In this document: positions 50,917 through 62,460 of the stretch, piece after piece
Position numbering within the stretch: position 1 is the first letter of the stretch
Layout of the letters: each line of letters opens with the position of its first letter
Assembly: GCA_963815665.1 (NCBI GenBank)
Contig: CAWFHN010000006.1
Location: forward strand, 124,001-188,000
DNA from: DASUPK01 sp963815665
GTDB taxonomy: Bacteria > Actinomycetota > Thermoleophilia > Solirubrobacterales > 70-9
Direction: 5' to 3'
DNA: 64,000 nt
The notes under the pieces: generated by a model
The model's database searches: none
Told to the model about the DNA's origin: nothing
The model's input: only the letters and a program-made list of their open reading frames with translations
Translations under genes and position numbers: made by a program

Positions 50917-51545
50917 ACCCGCTGTCCGACAGGCAACTCGAGAAGATGCTCCGTAACGCGCCAACAGGCGGCGACCTCGACCGCGCGGTCAAGGGAGTCC
51001 TCGCCCGCGCCGAGCGCGACGGGCTGGTCGACGTGGCCTACGCGCCGGTCGACTCGCCCTTCGGCAAGCTGCTCGTCGCCCGCACCGACCGAGGCGTCGT
51101 CAGGCTGGCGCTGCCGAAACACCGCGGGAACCAGCAGAACGAGGACGAGGTCCTCGAGGATCTGGCGCGGTACGTCTCGCCACGGGTGCTCAAGTCGCCG
51201 CAGCGCCTGGACGAGGAGCGCCGCGAGCTGGAGGAGTATTTCGAGGGCAAGCGCGATCACTTCGACGTCCCCGTCGACTGGGAGCTGACCCCGCCCGGGT
51301 TCCGCAATCGAGCCCTGCACGCGGTCGCGCGGATTCCCTACGGCGAGACCCGGACCTATGCCCAGATCGCGAAGCAGGCGGGCAACCCGCGAGCGTTCCG
51401 CGCCGCCGGCACCGCGTGCGGCCGCAACGCGATCCCGCTGATCGTCCCCTGCCACCGAGTCCTCCAGTCGGGCGGCGGCGTCGGCAACTACGGCGGCGGC
51501 CCCGAGATGAAGCGGGCGCTGCTTGACCTCGAGGGCGCGCTCTAG
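50913..51545 (+). CDS. ogt: O6-methylguanine-DNA methyltransferase with N-terminal extension
   Basis: A 210-residue suicide DNA-repair protein. The active site is VPCHRV (Cys180), with IPYGETRTYAQIAKQAG before it. About 45 residues precede the usual domain (MNPLSDRQLEKMLRNAPTGG), a region not seen in classical Ogt. Coupled to the sigma gene, the extension may bind the sigma factor as an anti-sigma segment and release it after alkylation; that is inference. Confidence 0.85.
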   Translation: MNPLSDRQLEKMLRNAPTGGDLDRAVKGVLARAERDGLVDVAYAPVDSPFGKLLVARTDRGVVRLALPKHRGNQQNEDEVLEDLARYVSPRVLKSPQRLDEERRELEEYFEGKRDHFDVPVDWELTPPGFRNRALHAVARIPYGETRTYAQIAKQAGNPRAFRAAGTACGRNAIPLIVPCHRVLQSGGGVGNYGGGPEMKRALLDLEGAL

Positions 51546-51546
51546 G

Positions 51547-52377
51547 TCAACGAAATGCGTCGGCGTGCGCCTCGGCCCACTGCTCGAAGCTGCGCGGCTC
51601 CCGGCCGGTGACCTGCTCGACGGTCGGGTGGACCGTGGTCTCGTCGACCGTCCCCTCGGAGAAGAACTCGAAGAACGCGTCCACGTACTCCTTCGGCATC
51701 TGCCCCTCCATCTCCGCGCGCGCCTCGGCGTCGGTCTGGGCCTCGAAGCGCAGGTCCCTGCCGGCGAACTTGGCGAGGATCGCCACCTGCTCGGCAGGCC
51801 GCAGGGCCTCCGGGCCGCTGAGGCGGTAGGCCTGGCCCTCGTGCTCGCCGGTGGTCAGCGACCGGGCGGCCACGGCGCCGAGATCGTCCGGATCGATGGT
51901 GGAGATCGCGACATCGCCGAACGGCCCGCGGATCAGGTTTCCCTCCTCGAGCTGGGGTAGCCAGCGGTAGGCGTTGGACATGAAGCTGTTGGGCCGCAGG
52001 AACGTCCAGGGCAGCCCCGACTCGCTGACGGCCCGCTCGGAGAGGATGTGGTACCTCGCCACCGCGTTCTCGAGGTCGCCGGTCGGGGCGGCGCTGCTCG
52101 AGAGCAGGACGACCCGCTCGACGCCGGCGTCCCGCATCAGCGCCAGAGATCGGTCGATGCCCTCGTAGCCGCTCAGCAGGAAGACGGCGCTCACCCCCTC
52201 GAGGTGCTCGCACACGTTCTCAGGATCGTTGAGGTCACCCGTCGCAGGCTCGACGCCGTCGGGCAGCTTCGACTCCGAGCCGGGCTTCACCAGACCGCGC
52301 GCCTCGGCGCCGACCCCCAGCAGCCCGTTGATCACGCCGCCGCCCGCGTTGCCCGTCGCTCCCGTGACCAGGATCAC
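51547..52377 (-). CDS. NmrA-like NAD(P)-binding protein
   Basis: A 276-residue atypical short-chain dehydrogenase fold. The dinucleotide loop is ILVTGATGNAGGGVINGLL and later FLRPNSFMSNAYRWLP. No catalytic Tyr-x-x-x-Lys is evident, so it may be a sensor or a quinone reductase. GTG 52377 overlaps the upstream gene by four bases. Confidence 0.85.
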   Translation of the reverse strand: MILVTGATGNAGGGVINGLLGVGAEARGLVKPGSESKLPDGVEPATGDLNDPENVCEHLEGVSAVFLLSGYEGIDRSLALMRDAGVERVVLLSSSAAPTGDLENAVARYHILSERAVSESGLPWTFLRPNSFMSNAYRWLPQLEEGNLIRGPFGDVAISTIDPDDLGAVAARSLTTGEHEGQAYRLSGPEALRPAEQVAILAKFAGRDLRFEAQTDAEARAEMEGQMPKEYVDAFFEFFSEGTVDETTVHPTVEQVTGREPRSFEQWAEAHADAFR

Positions 52378-53570
52378 GCCGGGAACACCGCCATCGTCGC
52401 GGTGAAGCCGTGCAGGAAGTTGCGGCCGCCGACAGGGCCGATCTCTCCGGCGCAGAAGAAGCCGGCGGTCGGCGCGCCCAGGGAGTCCTCGACCGCGGCG
52501 GCGTCGTGGTCGGGCAGATCGAACATGTGGGAGCCCCGCCCGTTGCAGGTGAAGAGCAGGGCGCCCGCGGCCCCGTCGGATCCGAGCGCCTGTGCCTGAG
52601 CGCGCAGGGCCTCGCGAAGGTCCTTGTCGGCGGAGGCGGCATCGCGGACGTGGAGGCGCACGGTCTGGCCGACTCGAACCGGCTCTCCGATCGCGATCGC
52701 GCCGGACTCGCGGTCTGCGCCGATGATCGGCCTGACCAGGAAATCGCCGCGCTCGTACTCGGGCTGGTTCTCGTCGATCACCATTCCGATCAGCACCCCC
52801 GAGGCCACCAGCTCGCGCTCGTGCTCGGGGAGCGCGGCGATCACCTCGCCCAGCCGCTCCATCGCCGGCTTCCCGGCGAGCTGGCCGATCACGTTTGCCT
52901 CGGCGCGCGTGATCGCCATCTCGGGGCCCACCGGCCCCGCGCCCTGCGAGACGCAGGGCAGCACCTGCGCTCCTCGCAGCCGCAGCGCGACCGCGCCGTC
53001 GGTATGGACCTCGCCGTCGCGCAGGAGGACGGCGCCGCCGGCGAACGAGGCACTGGCCAGCCCACCGAGCACCGGCACGTGGGGGCGGGAGCGCTCCAGC
53101 GCTCCGAGCAACTCCTCGGGCGGAAAGCTGAACGGGTCGCAGAGCGCCAGCAGCGACTCGTCCGCGACCTGCTCGTCGGCCCTCTCGCTGAGCGACTCCG
53201 GCAATCCGAGCAGGCGGAACCCCTCTCCGTCGCGCTCGGCGGTCAGGTGCATCGTCTCGAGCTCCGCGCCGGGCAGGGATGCGGCCCAGACGACGACCCC
53301 GGGCGTGTCCTCGAGCTCCCGGCCACCGGCCAGGGTCCCGCCCGCTCCGCAGCCGATCAGCGTCGCCGGCTCGAGGCGCTCGTGCACCTCGGAGAGCAGC
53401 CACTTGGCCATGCCGAGGTGCTGGCCCGACGCGAAGACCACGGCAAGGTCGCACGGTGGATCGAGCCCGGCGCGGGCGCGATCGGCGGCCTGGGCCGCCG
53501 CCTCGACCGTGTCGAAGCTCTCCGACGCCCCGACCGAGGCCCGGACCGTCGACGTCTTCGCCGGACCCAC
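52374..53570 (-). CDS. FIST-domain sensory protein
   Basis: A 398-residue soluble protein with FIST N-terminal (LAVVFASGQHLGMAKWLL, LIGCGAGGTLAGGRE) and FIST_C domain (ADGALLFTCNGRGSHMF, SLGAPTAGFFCAGEIGPVG). FIST proteins bind small ligands and signal. GTG 53570 is one base after the prfB stop codon, and its end overlaps the NmrA gene. The three genes are probably one operon. Confidence 0.85.
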   Translation of the reverse strand: MGPAKTSTVRASVGASESFDTVEAAAQAADRARAGLDPPCDLAVVFASGQHLGMAKWLLSEVHERLEPATLIGCGAGGTLAGGRELEDTPGVVVWAASLPGAELETMHLTAERDGEGFRLLGLPESLSERADEQVADESLLALCDPFSFPPEELLGALERSRPHVPVLGGLASASFAGGAVLLRDGEVHTDGAVALRLRGAQVLPCVSQGAGPVGPEMAITRAEANVIGQLAGKPAMERLGEVIAALPEHERELVASGVLIGMVIDENQPEYERGDFLVRPIIGADRESGAIAIGEPVRVGQTVRLHVRDAASADKDLREALRAQAQALGSDGAAGALLFTCNGRGSHMFDLPDHDAAAVEDSLGAPTAGFFCAGEIGPVGGRNFLHGFTATMAVFPA

Positions 53571-53571
53571 G

Positions 53572-54688
53572 CTAAGAACCGGACGAGGCCGCGAAGTTCA
53601 GGTACTCGCGGACGAAGGCGTCGATGTCCCCGTCGAGCACCCGCTGAGTGTCCCCCACCTCGAAGTTGGTGCGGTGGTCCTTCACTCGCTGGTCGGGGTG
53701 CAGGAAGTAGCTGCGGATCTGCGAGCCCCATTCCGCCGACTTCTGCTCACCGCGCTCCTTGGCGAGCTCCTCGGCCCGCTCCAGCTCCTTCCGCTCGACC
53801 AGCCGCGAGCGCAGGATCTGCATCGCCGTCGCCCTGTTCTGGATCTGCGAGCGCTCGTTCTGGGACTGCGCGACGATCCCCGTCGGGTTGTGGGTCACCC
53901 GGACGGCCGAGTCGGTCTTGTTGACGTGCTGGCCGCCGGCTCCCGAGGCCCGGTAGGTGTCCACGCGGATGTCGGCGTCGTCGATCTCCACGTCGACGTC
54001 GCCCTCGACCAGCGGCGCGACCTCCACCTGGGCGAAGCTCGTGTGCCTGCGGGCGGACGAGTCGAACGGCGAGATCCGGATCAGCCGGTGGACGCCGCGC
54101 TCGGCGGCGAAGAGCCCGTAGGCGTTCTCGCCGCGCACCACGAACGTCGAGGACTTGAGGCCTGCCTCCTCCCCGGGGGACGCCTCCTTCATATCCACCT
54201 TGAAGCCGCGGCGCTCGGCCCAGCGCAGGTACATGCGCAACAGCATCTCGGCCCAATCCTGCGAGTCGGTGCCGCCGGCTCCGGCGTTCACCGTGACCAC
54301 CGCGTCGCCGGCGTCGTAGCGGCCGGAGAAGAGCCGCTCCTCCTCGAGCTCGGCGAGTCGCCGCTCAACCGAGGAGAGCTGGCCCGAGAGCTCCTTGGCC
54401 ATCTCCTCGTCCTCGGCGGCGAGCTCCGCCAGCTCCTCGAGGTCATCGACGTCGCCGCTCAGCGACCGGAAGCCCCGCAGCCGCTTCTGCGTCCGCGCAT
54501 GCTGCGCCGAGATCTCCGCGGCTTTGGCCTGGTCGTCCCAGAAGCCGGGCCGCTGCATCTCCCCCTCCAGCCGATCGATCTCCTCACTCAGCGCCTGCGG
54601 GTCAAAGGTAATCCGAGAGCAGCTTGAGCTGCCCCCGTATCTCTGCGAGGCGCGCGGAGATTCCCTCCTTTGGAATTGTCTCGGCCAT
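53572..54688 (-). CDS. prfB: Peptide chain release factor 2, with programmed frameshift
   Basis: A 371-residue UGA/UAA release factor made by a +1 frameshift: codons 54688-54605 encode MAETIPKEGISARLAE and 24 further bases to CTT, then in-frame TGA (54604-54602); reading CTT then GAC resumes the second frame to 53572. The GGQ motif is in GAGGQHVNKT. Only the second frame gives a complete domain 3. The usual internal SD next to the CTTTGA site is not evident. Heading an operon with FIST and NmrA-like genes. Confidence 0.95.
54602..54607 (-). promoter_or_regulatory. prfB programmed +1 frameshift site
   Basis: CTT-TGA, followed by C. Low RF2 lets the ribosome pause at UGA and slip +1, so RF2 controls its own synthesis. 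The surrounding bases match the bacterial consensus. A strong internal Shine-Dalgarno is missing in the usual position. Confidence 0.92.
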
Positions 54689-54790
54689 AGGTCTGCGGGT
54701 TTACACCTACAGGGTATTCCGGAGCGTCCTCTACCGTGTGGCGCGGAAGAGCGATCTCGGGAGAACGGAATCTCCAGGAGGACAAGTCCG

Positions 54791-56011
54791 GTGAGCTGGA
54801 TCCTGCGGAAACTCGCCCGTGGATTGCCCCCGCTGCCCACGATCGGCGGCCGGGCCCTCGCGACCCGCGTCGCGGGAGTGATGCTGGTCGGCGGCGCCAT
54901 CCTGATCGCGGTCACCGTCGCGCTGCCTCCGGCCGCGCAGGGATCGGACCTGCTGATCCTGGGCTATGGCGTGATCGCAGCGCTCTGCGGCGGGCTCATG
55001 CTTTCCAGGCGTCGAGTGAGCGAGCCCTGGCTCGGGCTGGCTGCGGCGCTGGGCACCGCGGTGATCACGCTCGCCACCCTCGAGGGCGGCCACATGACGG
55101 GCACCGAGGACAACGAGGTCCTCTTCCTCTGGGTGTCCCTGTTCGCGTTCTGGTTCTTCGACCTGCGCCACGCACTGCTCCAGCTCGGCCTGATCGGAGC
55201 GGCCGACGCGGTCCTGCTGATCGATCAGCACCCGACCTTCGCGGACGGAGTCACCCGCTGGCTGGTCCTGATCGCGACCCTTCTCGTCACCGGCCTGCTG
55301 ATGGCCTGGATCCGCCGATCGCTCGAGCGCGAGCGGGAGGAGACCGCCCATCTCGCAGTGGTTGCCGAGCGAATGCGGATCGCGCGCGACCTGCATGACG
55401 CCGCGGGCCACGGCGTCACCGCCGTCTCGCTACAGGCCGCCACCGGCATTCGCGCCATCGACGACGGCGGGGACGTCGAGGAGGCCCGCGCAACGCTGGA
55501 GGAGATCAAGCGAACCTCCCGGATAGCGCTCGAGGACATGCGCAAGCTGCTCGGGCTGCTTCGCCCGGCCGACGCCGCCTACCCGGAGCGCGACCGGGTC
55601 AGCCTCTCCCACCTGAACGACATGATCGACGAGTGCCGCGCCGCCGGCCTCACGGTGACCGTTGAGACGTCGGGCGACCGCCTGGACCTGCCGCCGATCC
55701 TCGACCAGACCGCCTACCGGATCATCCAGGAGGCGCTCACCAACGTCCTCAAGCATGCGGGACGGGGGGCGGCGGCGACGGTCGGGCTCAGCTTCGACCC
55801 GACGAGCGTCGAGCTCGAGGTCACTGACGACGGGCCGGGAACAATCGGACGCGTCTCGGTCGGGACACGTCGCGGACTGATCGGGATGCGTGAGCGGGTG
55901 GAGCTCTTCGGCGGCCGCTTCTCAGCGGCGCCGATGGAGGGCGGCGGCTTCCGCGTGTTCGCCCGGCTGCCGCTGGGCAACCCGCTCGAGAACGTCAGCC
56001 TGCGGAACTAG
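54791..56011 (+). CDS. Sensor histidine kinase (HisKA_3 family)
   Basis: A 406-residue kinase. Six or so N-terminal helices (about 20-175) form a membrane sensor. The phosphoacceptor His is in ARDLHDAAGHGVTAVS; the N-box is IIQEALTNVLKHAG; G-boxes are DDGPG and RRGLIGMRERV. AGGAGG precedes GTG 54791. A NarL-type response regulator would be expected next to it, but none lies in the window downstream; the next gene is convergent. TAG stop is at the left end of a foldback element. Confidence 0.9.
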   Translation: MSWILRKLARGLPPLPTIGGRALATRVAGVMLVGGAILIAVTVALPPAAQGSDLLILGYGVIAALCGGLMLSRRRVSEPWLGLAAALGTAVITLATLEGGHMTGTEDNEVLFLWVSLFAFWFFDLRHALLQLGLIGAADAVLLIDQHPTFADGVTRWLVLIATLLVTGLLMAWIRRSLEREREETAHLAVVAERMRIARDLHDAAGHGVTAVSLQAATGIRAIDDGGDVEEARATLEEIKRTSRIALEDMRKLLGLLRPADAAYPERDRVSLSHLNDMIDECRAAGLTVTVETSGDRLDLPPILDQTAYRIIQEALTNVLKHAGRGAAATVGLSFDPTSVELEVTDDGPGTIGRVSVGTRRGLIGMRERVELFGGRFSAAPMEGGGFRVFARLPLGNPLENVSLRN

Positions 56012-56176
56012 ATGATTGATTCCACGGCGCCGTCCGTCTGGCGGCGGGCGTGGCCGAGCAGATCGAGGACGCAGGGCGAAGCCTTTGGTGGTGCCAAAGG
56101 CGAGCCCGAGGACGAAGAGATGCGAAGCGCCACGGCCGTCGCCAGCGCGGGCGTGGTCGTGGGATCAATCATCTAG
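56008..56176. mobile_element. Foldback MITE-like element, family 2
   Basis: A 169-base segment between CTAG at 56008-56011 and CTAG at 56173-56176. The ends are inverted repeats of 19 bases with one mismatch (TAGATGATTGAT...). A perfect eight-pair hairpin GCCTTTGG/CCAAAGGC lies at the centre (56081-56101). The arms between are weakly complementary. It fills the whole gap between two convergent genes and supplies both TAG stops. Its ends differ from the element at 31815, so it is another family of the same type. It could also act as a bidirectional terminator. Confidence 0.6.
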
Positions 56177-57090
56177 GCGCCTACCCGGGGCGCCGTCGCG
56201 CTGATGATCCAGGTCGAGGCGGGCGCGCTGACCCGGTCCGGGCCCGCATAGTCGGAGAGCACCTCTCGGATCTCCGCCTCCAGCTGCGGGCGGATCTCGT
56301 CCGCATCGGCGCCGTTGACCCTGATGATCTCGGCCGCCGGTCCCAGCGCCATGTTGAACCGGACGGCATGGTCGAGGTCGTTGCCGAGCTTGAGCGGCAG
56401 ATCGCACCGCGTGAAGGTCGCCTGCTCGAAGCCGGCGATCTGCAGCTGCTCGCTGACCGTGTCGGCGTTCTGCATCGAGAAGGGGCCGGGGCCGCAGGTG
56501 GGCTCGTCCGATTCGTCCGGCTCCTCGAGGTACTTCTCCACGACCTGCTCGGCCCGGTGAACCCAGGGGTTGTCCAGCTTGCGCCGCCAGACGACCGCGA
56601 CCAGGCGGCCGCCGGGCCTGAGGGCGCCACGAATGTTCCGCAGGGCCTGGACCGGGTTGGCGAAGAACATGACGCCCATGCGCGAGAAGGCGTAGTCGAA
56701 AGTCCCCGGCAGCTCCATCACCTGAACGTCCCCGGCGAGGAAGTCGACGTTCTCGGCGCCGGCCTCGTTGGCCTCCTCGATCGATGCCCGAACGAAAGGA
56801 TCCGCCACGTCCACGCCCACGGCCTCGCCCTCGGGTCCGATCAGCGTGGCGAGCTGCTGGGTGGTGTCGCCGAAGCCGCAGCCGATGTCCAGCACCCGGT
56901 CGCCGGTCCTCGGAGGATGGAGCTCGATGGCGGCGTCACCGTGCAGCTGAAGGCTGTCGACGATCAGCTCGCGGAACTCGACGAAGCGATCAAAGAGCAC
57001 GCCGCTCCAGGCCTCGGTCGCCTCCTCGTTCTCGGGCGCTACAGCGGTCGCCGGGACCGTCTCCCCATTCCCCAGAGTCGCCTTCTCCAC
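56173..57090 (-). CDS. SAM-dependent methyltransferase
   Basis: A 305-residue class I methyltransferase. The SAM loop is VLDIGCGFGDTTQQLA, with the acidic loop GVDVADPF. The substrate is unknown; the acceptor may be a lipid, as in UbiE-like proteins. Its TAG stop is the right end of the foldback element. Confidence 0.88.
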   Translation of the reverse strand: MEKATLGNGETVPATAVAPENEEATEAWSGVLFDRFVEFRELIVDSLQLHGDAAIELHPPRTGDRVLDIGCGFGDTTQQLATLIGPEGEAVGVDVADPFVRASIEEANEAGAENVDFLAGDVQVMELPGTFDYAFSRMGVMFFANPVQALRNIRGALRPGGRLVAVVWRRKLDNPWVHRAEQVVEKYLEEPDESDEPTCGPGPFSMQNADTVSEQLQIAGFEQATFTRCDLPLKLGNDLDHAVRFNMALGPAAEIIRVNGADADEIRPQLEAEIREVLSDYAGPDRVSAPASTWIISATAPRVGA

Positions 57091-57133
57091 AGGGCCATGG
57101 TACGCCGACTCGCGCGGCTGTTACATATGCGGG

Positions 57134-57982
57134 ATGCTCCCGCTCGCCGCTGCAGCGCTCATCGTCGTCGCCGCGGTTGCCGGCACCTCACCGGCACCCG
57201 CCTCGAAGGCCCCCGGCCCCTACCGAGCGGCGATCCACATCTCGGGGAAGATCGGCGCGCGCCCGGCGGCGAGCCGCGGAGAGACTCGGGCCCAGGACTA
57301 CGTCGCCTCGCAGTTCCGGAACGCCGGGCTCACGGTCTCCAGCGACAAGTTCGCGGTCCCCGGAAAGGGGACCTCGCGGAACGTCGTCGGCGAGCTCGAC
57401 CGCCCGGGGACCTGCCTGCAGATCCTGATCGCCCATGTCGACAGCGGTCCCGACGGGCCCGGCGCCAATGACAACGCCTCGGGCGTCGGGGTCCTGGTGG
57501 CGCTGGCGAGCCGGCTGCGGAGCCTCGACCCGCCCTGCGACGTCTGGCTGGCGAGCACCGGCGCGGAGGAGCGCGGATTCACCCATGCCGCTGACCACCT
57601 GGGCGCCGCGGCCCTGGTGGCGCGGGTGAAACGCCTCGACCGCGAGGGTGACCTGCGCTTTGCCTACGACAACGACGAGGTCGGGCGCCTCGGGCGCTTC
57701 TGGCTGCGCTCGCCCGTGGCGGCGCCGCGGCCCGGCGTCGAGCGGGCGATCCGGGCGGCCGCCCGGCGGGCCGGCGTCACGGTCCGCTGGGTCCGCGATG
57801 AGGGAACGGGCAACTCCGACGAGCGGGAGTTCAACCTCGCGGGGCTGGGCGCCGCCGTGCTCGAGGGCTGGCACGCTCGGGAGCCCTGCCGCGAGCTGCG
57901 CTGCGACAAGCCCGGCCGGCTGCGGAAGCGCTCGCTGAACAGGGCGCTTCGCATCGCCGAGGCGGTGGTGAAGGGCGGCTAG
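57134..57982 (+). CDS. Secreted M28-family zinc aminopeptidase
   Basis: A 282-residue exported peptidase. The signal peptide ends near ASKA. Metal ligands are in AHVDSGPDGPGANDNASG (His and Asp) and STGAEERGF (Glu). The last ligand, usually Asp or His near the C-terminus, is likely DEREFN or GWHA. A short, possibly cell-surface enzyme. The end overlaps the convergent cupin gene by four bases. Confidence 0.85.
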   Translation: MLPLAAAALIVVAAVAGTSPAPASKAPGPYRAAIHISGKIGARPAASRGETRAQDYVASQFRNAGLTVSSDKFAVPGKGTSRNVVGELDRPGTCLQILIAHVDSGPDGPGANDNASGVGVLVALASRLRSLDPPCDVWLASTGAEERGFTHAADHLGAAALVARVKRLDREGDLRFAYDNDEVGRLGRFWLRSPVAAPRPGVERAIRAAARRAGVTVRWVRDEGTGNSDEREFNLAGLGAAVLEGWHAREPCRELRCDKPGRLRKRSLNRALRIAEAVVKGG

Positions 57983-58371
57983 ACGCCGCCGAGGCGGAAT
58001 TCCTCCTCGAACTCCTCGAAGAAGGGCTCGCCGAGCTCTCGTGCGCTGTCGGGCCCGCTGCCGAAGAGGCGGTCAAAGAACTCGGCTGTGCGCAGAGCGG
58101 GCCTGACCTCCCAGCGCGTCCGGGTGGGTCCCTCGGCGGCCATCTGGTGCAGCGTCCCGGCTGGGACATCGAAGCTCTCGCCCGTCTCGTAGAGACGCTC
58201 GTCGCCGTCGATGATCGTGCGCATCGCTCCCTCGATCACCTCGAAGCGCTCGACCTGCTTCGGGTGCAGGTGCGCGGGAGGCATCCCGGCCTCGCCGGTG
58301 TAGGTCGCCTCCATCTCCAGGAGCTCGCCGTCGGTCTCCTCGCCGGTCCGGACCAGCAGCAGCTTCATCCC
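57979..58371 (-). CDS. Cupin-domain protein
   Basis: A 130-residue small beta-barrel. The cupin motifs are PAHLHPKQVERFEVIEG and FDVPAGTLHQM, with two His, Glu and a further His suitable for a metal. ATG 58371 is chosen; the longer frame overlaps the secA end, and GTG 58413 is possible. Function unknown; may be a dioxygenase or isomerase. Confidence 0.8.
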   Translation of the reverse strand, partial: GMKLLLVRTGEETDGELLEMEATYTGEAGMPPAHLHPKQVERFEVIEGAMRTIIDGDERLYETGESFDVPAGTLHQMAAEGPTRTRWEVRPALRTAEFFDRLFGSGPDSARELGEPFFEEFEEEFRLGGV

Positions 58372-58397
58372 GCCGAAGCCCTCGATCTCTTCGCCGG

Positions 58398-61238
<2,841 letters not shown>

Positions 61239-61276
61239 TGCGAGTTAGGTTAGCTGGCAGGCGTGAGCGGCCTGGA

Positions 61277-61624
61277 TCACGCCGTTTCTCCTCTCAGGCG
61301 CTGCATCAACTTCCTCGTCCGCTGGCGCTTGCGGCGCTTGTCGCGGTGCTTCTTCACCTGGCGGCGGATGTCCTCGGCCATCTCGTGGATCGAGTGGAGC
61401 ATGTCGGGCGATGCCTCCTTGGCGCGCAGCGTCACGCCCTTCAGCCCGAGGGTGGCCTCGGCGACCATCCGATCGGCGATCCGAGGGTTCTTCTCCTCAT
61501 AGAGCTCCACCTCCAGCGTTGCGAGCTCCGAGACCTGCTTGCCAACTCTCTGAAAGCGCTGGATCACGGCCTCGCGCAACTCGTCGGTGACCTCCACGTT
61601 CTTCCCTTGGACCTCGATCCTCAT
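61277..61624 (-). CDS. hpf: Ribosome hibernation-promoting factor (short form)
   Basis: A 115-residue RaiA/HPF protein (MRIEVQGKNVEVTDELREAV, DMLHSIHEMAEDIRRQVKKH), with a highly basic C-terminus that binds the 30S mRNA channel. The C-terminal dimerisation domain of long HPF is missing. ATG 61624 is preceded by AAGGAGA. It precedes secA on the same strand. Confidence 0.92.
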   Translation of the reverse strand: MRIEVQGKNVEVTDELREAVIQRFQRVGKQVSELATLEVELYEEKNPRIADRMVAEATLGLKGVTLRAKEASPDMLHSIHEMAEDIRRQVKKHRDKRRKRQRTRKLMQRLRGETA

Positions 61625-61699
61625 CGGCGGTCTCCTTCCGTCGGGTAGGCGGCCACCGATGCTACGCCCGCGATCCCGTCGCGGCAAGGATCGAGCTCC

Positions 61700-62326
61700 C
61701 TAAACGGTGCGCGCCAGCGTCAGCGCGATGACCCTGCGGCAGCCGCCGCCGCGCAGGGCGCGCGCGCAGACCGAGAGCGTGGCGCCCGTCGTCCAGACGT
61801 CGTCCACCAGCAGCGCCTCCCTCGGGCACTCCATCGCCGCCCAGACGCTGGGTGGATCGGCGAGGCGCGCCGACCGGGTGCGCCCGACCTGCCGGCGGCC
61901 GCCACCGCGCCCCAGGCATTCGCTCACGGGCAGCCCGGCGCTGGAGGAGATTGCGATCGCGATCTCCTCGGCGGGATCGAAGCCGCGCCATCGCCACCTC
62001 CAGGGACCGGCGGGAACGGGTACGACCGCCTCGGGACACTCGTGCGACGGCAGCGCCCGCAGCATGGCGGCGGCCGCAACGCCCGCCAGGGAGAGCCTGC
62101 GCGCGTACTTGAGCCCGTGCACGACCCTCCGCGCAGCGCCGTCGAACGGCGACGCGGCGACCGCCAGGTCCACGCCGGGCGGACCCGGCTCGATCACCCT
62201 CGGGGCGCCGGCCAGATCCGCTTTGCACCTCCCGCAGAGAACGCCCTCGGATGAACGCCCGGCGCCGCAGGCCGCGCAGAGGGGCGGCGCCGCCAGTGAG
62301 GCGATGGATGCGAGGGCGCGCGCCAG
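61700..62326 (-). CDS. ComF-family phosphoribosyltransferase-like protein
   Basis: About 208 residues. The N-terminal zinc ribbon (LCAACGAGRSSEGVLCGRC) and the PRPP-loop ALLVDDVWTTGATL are both in one frame. The first ATG/GTG in that frame (62197) comes after the zinc ribbon, so the true start must be upstream; CTG 62326 is the only plausible codon there. ComF proteins take part in natural transformation in some bacteria. It follows hpf's 5' end on the same strand. Confidence 0.82.
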   Translation of the reverse strand: MARALASIASLAAPPLCAACGAGRSSEGVLCGRCKADLAGAPRVIEPGPPGVDLAVAASPFDGAARRVVHGLKYARRLSLAGVAAAAMLRALPSHECPEAVVPVPAGPWRWRWRGFDPAEEIAIAISSSAGLPVSECLGRGGGRRQVGRTRSARLADPPSVWAAMECPREALLVDDVWTTGATLSVCARALRGGGCRRVIALTLARTV

Positions 62327-62460
62327 CGTGACCCGTTTGGTGGAGTGCGCTGATGCGATCGGAGCAGCCTCGGCGCTCGAGCGTGACGAATGGCGCGCCC
62401 ACCGGCAAGGAAGTACATTCAGGCAGCGACACAGGGGAAGAACAACCGAGGGGAGAGGAA

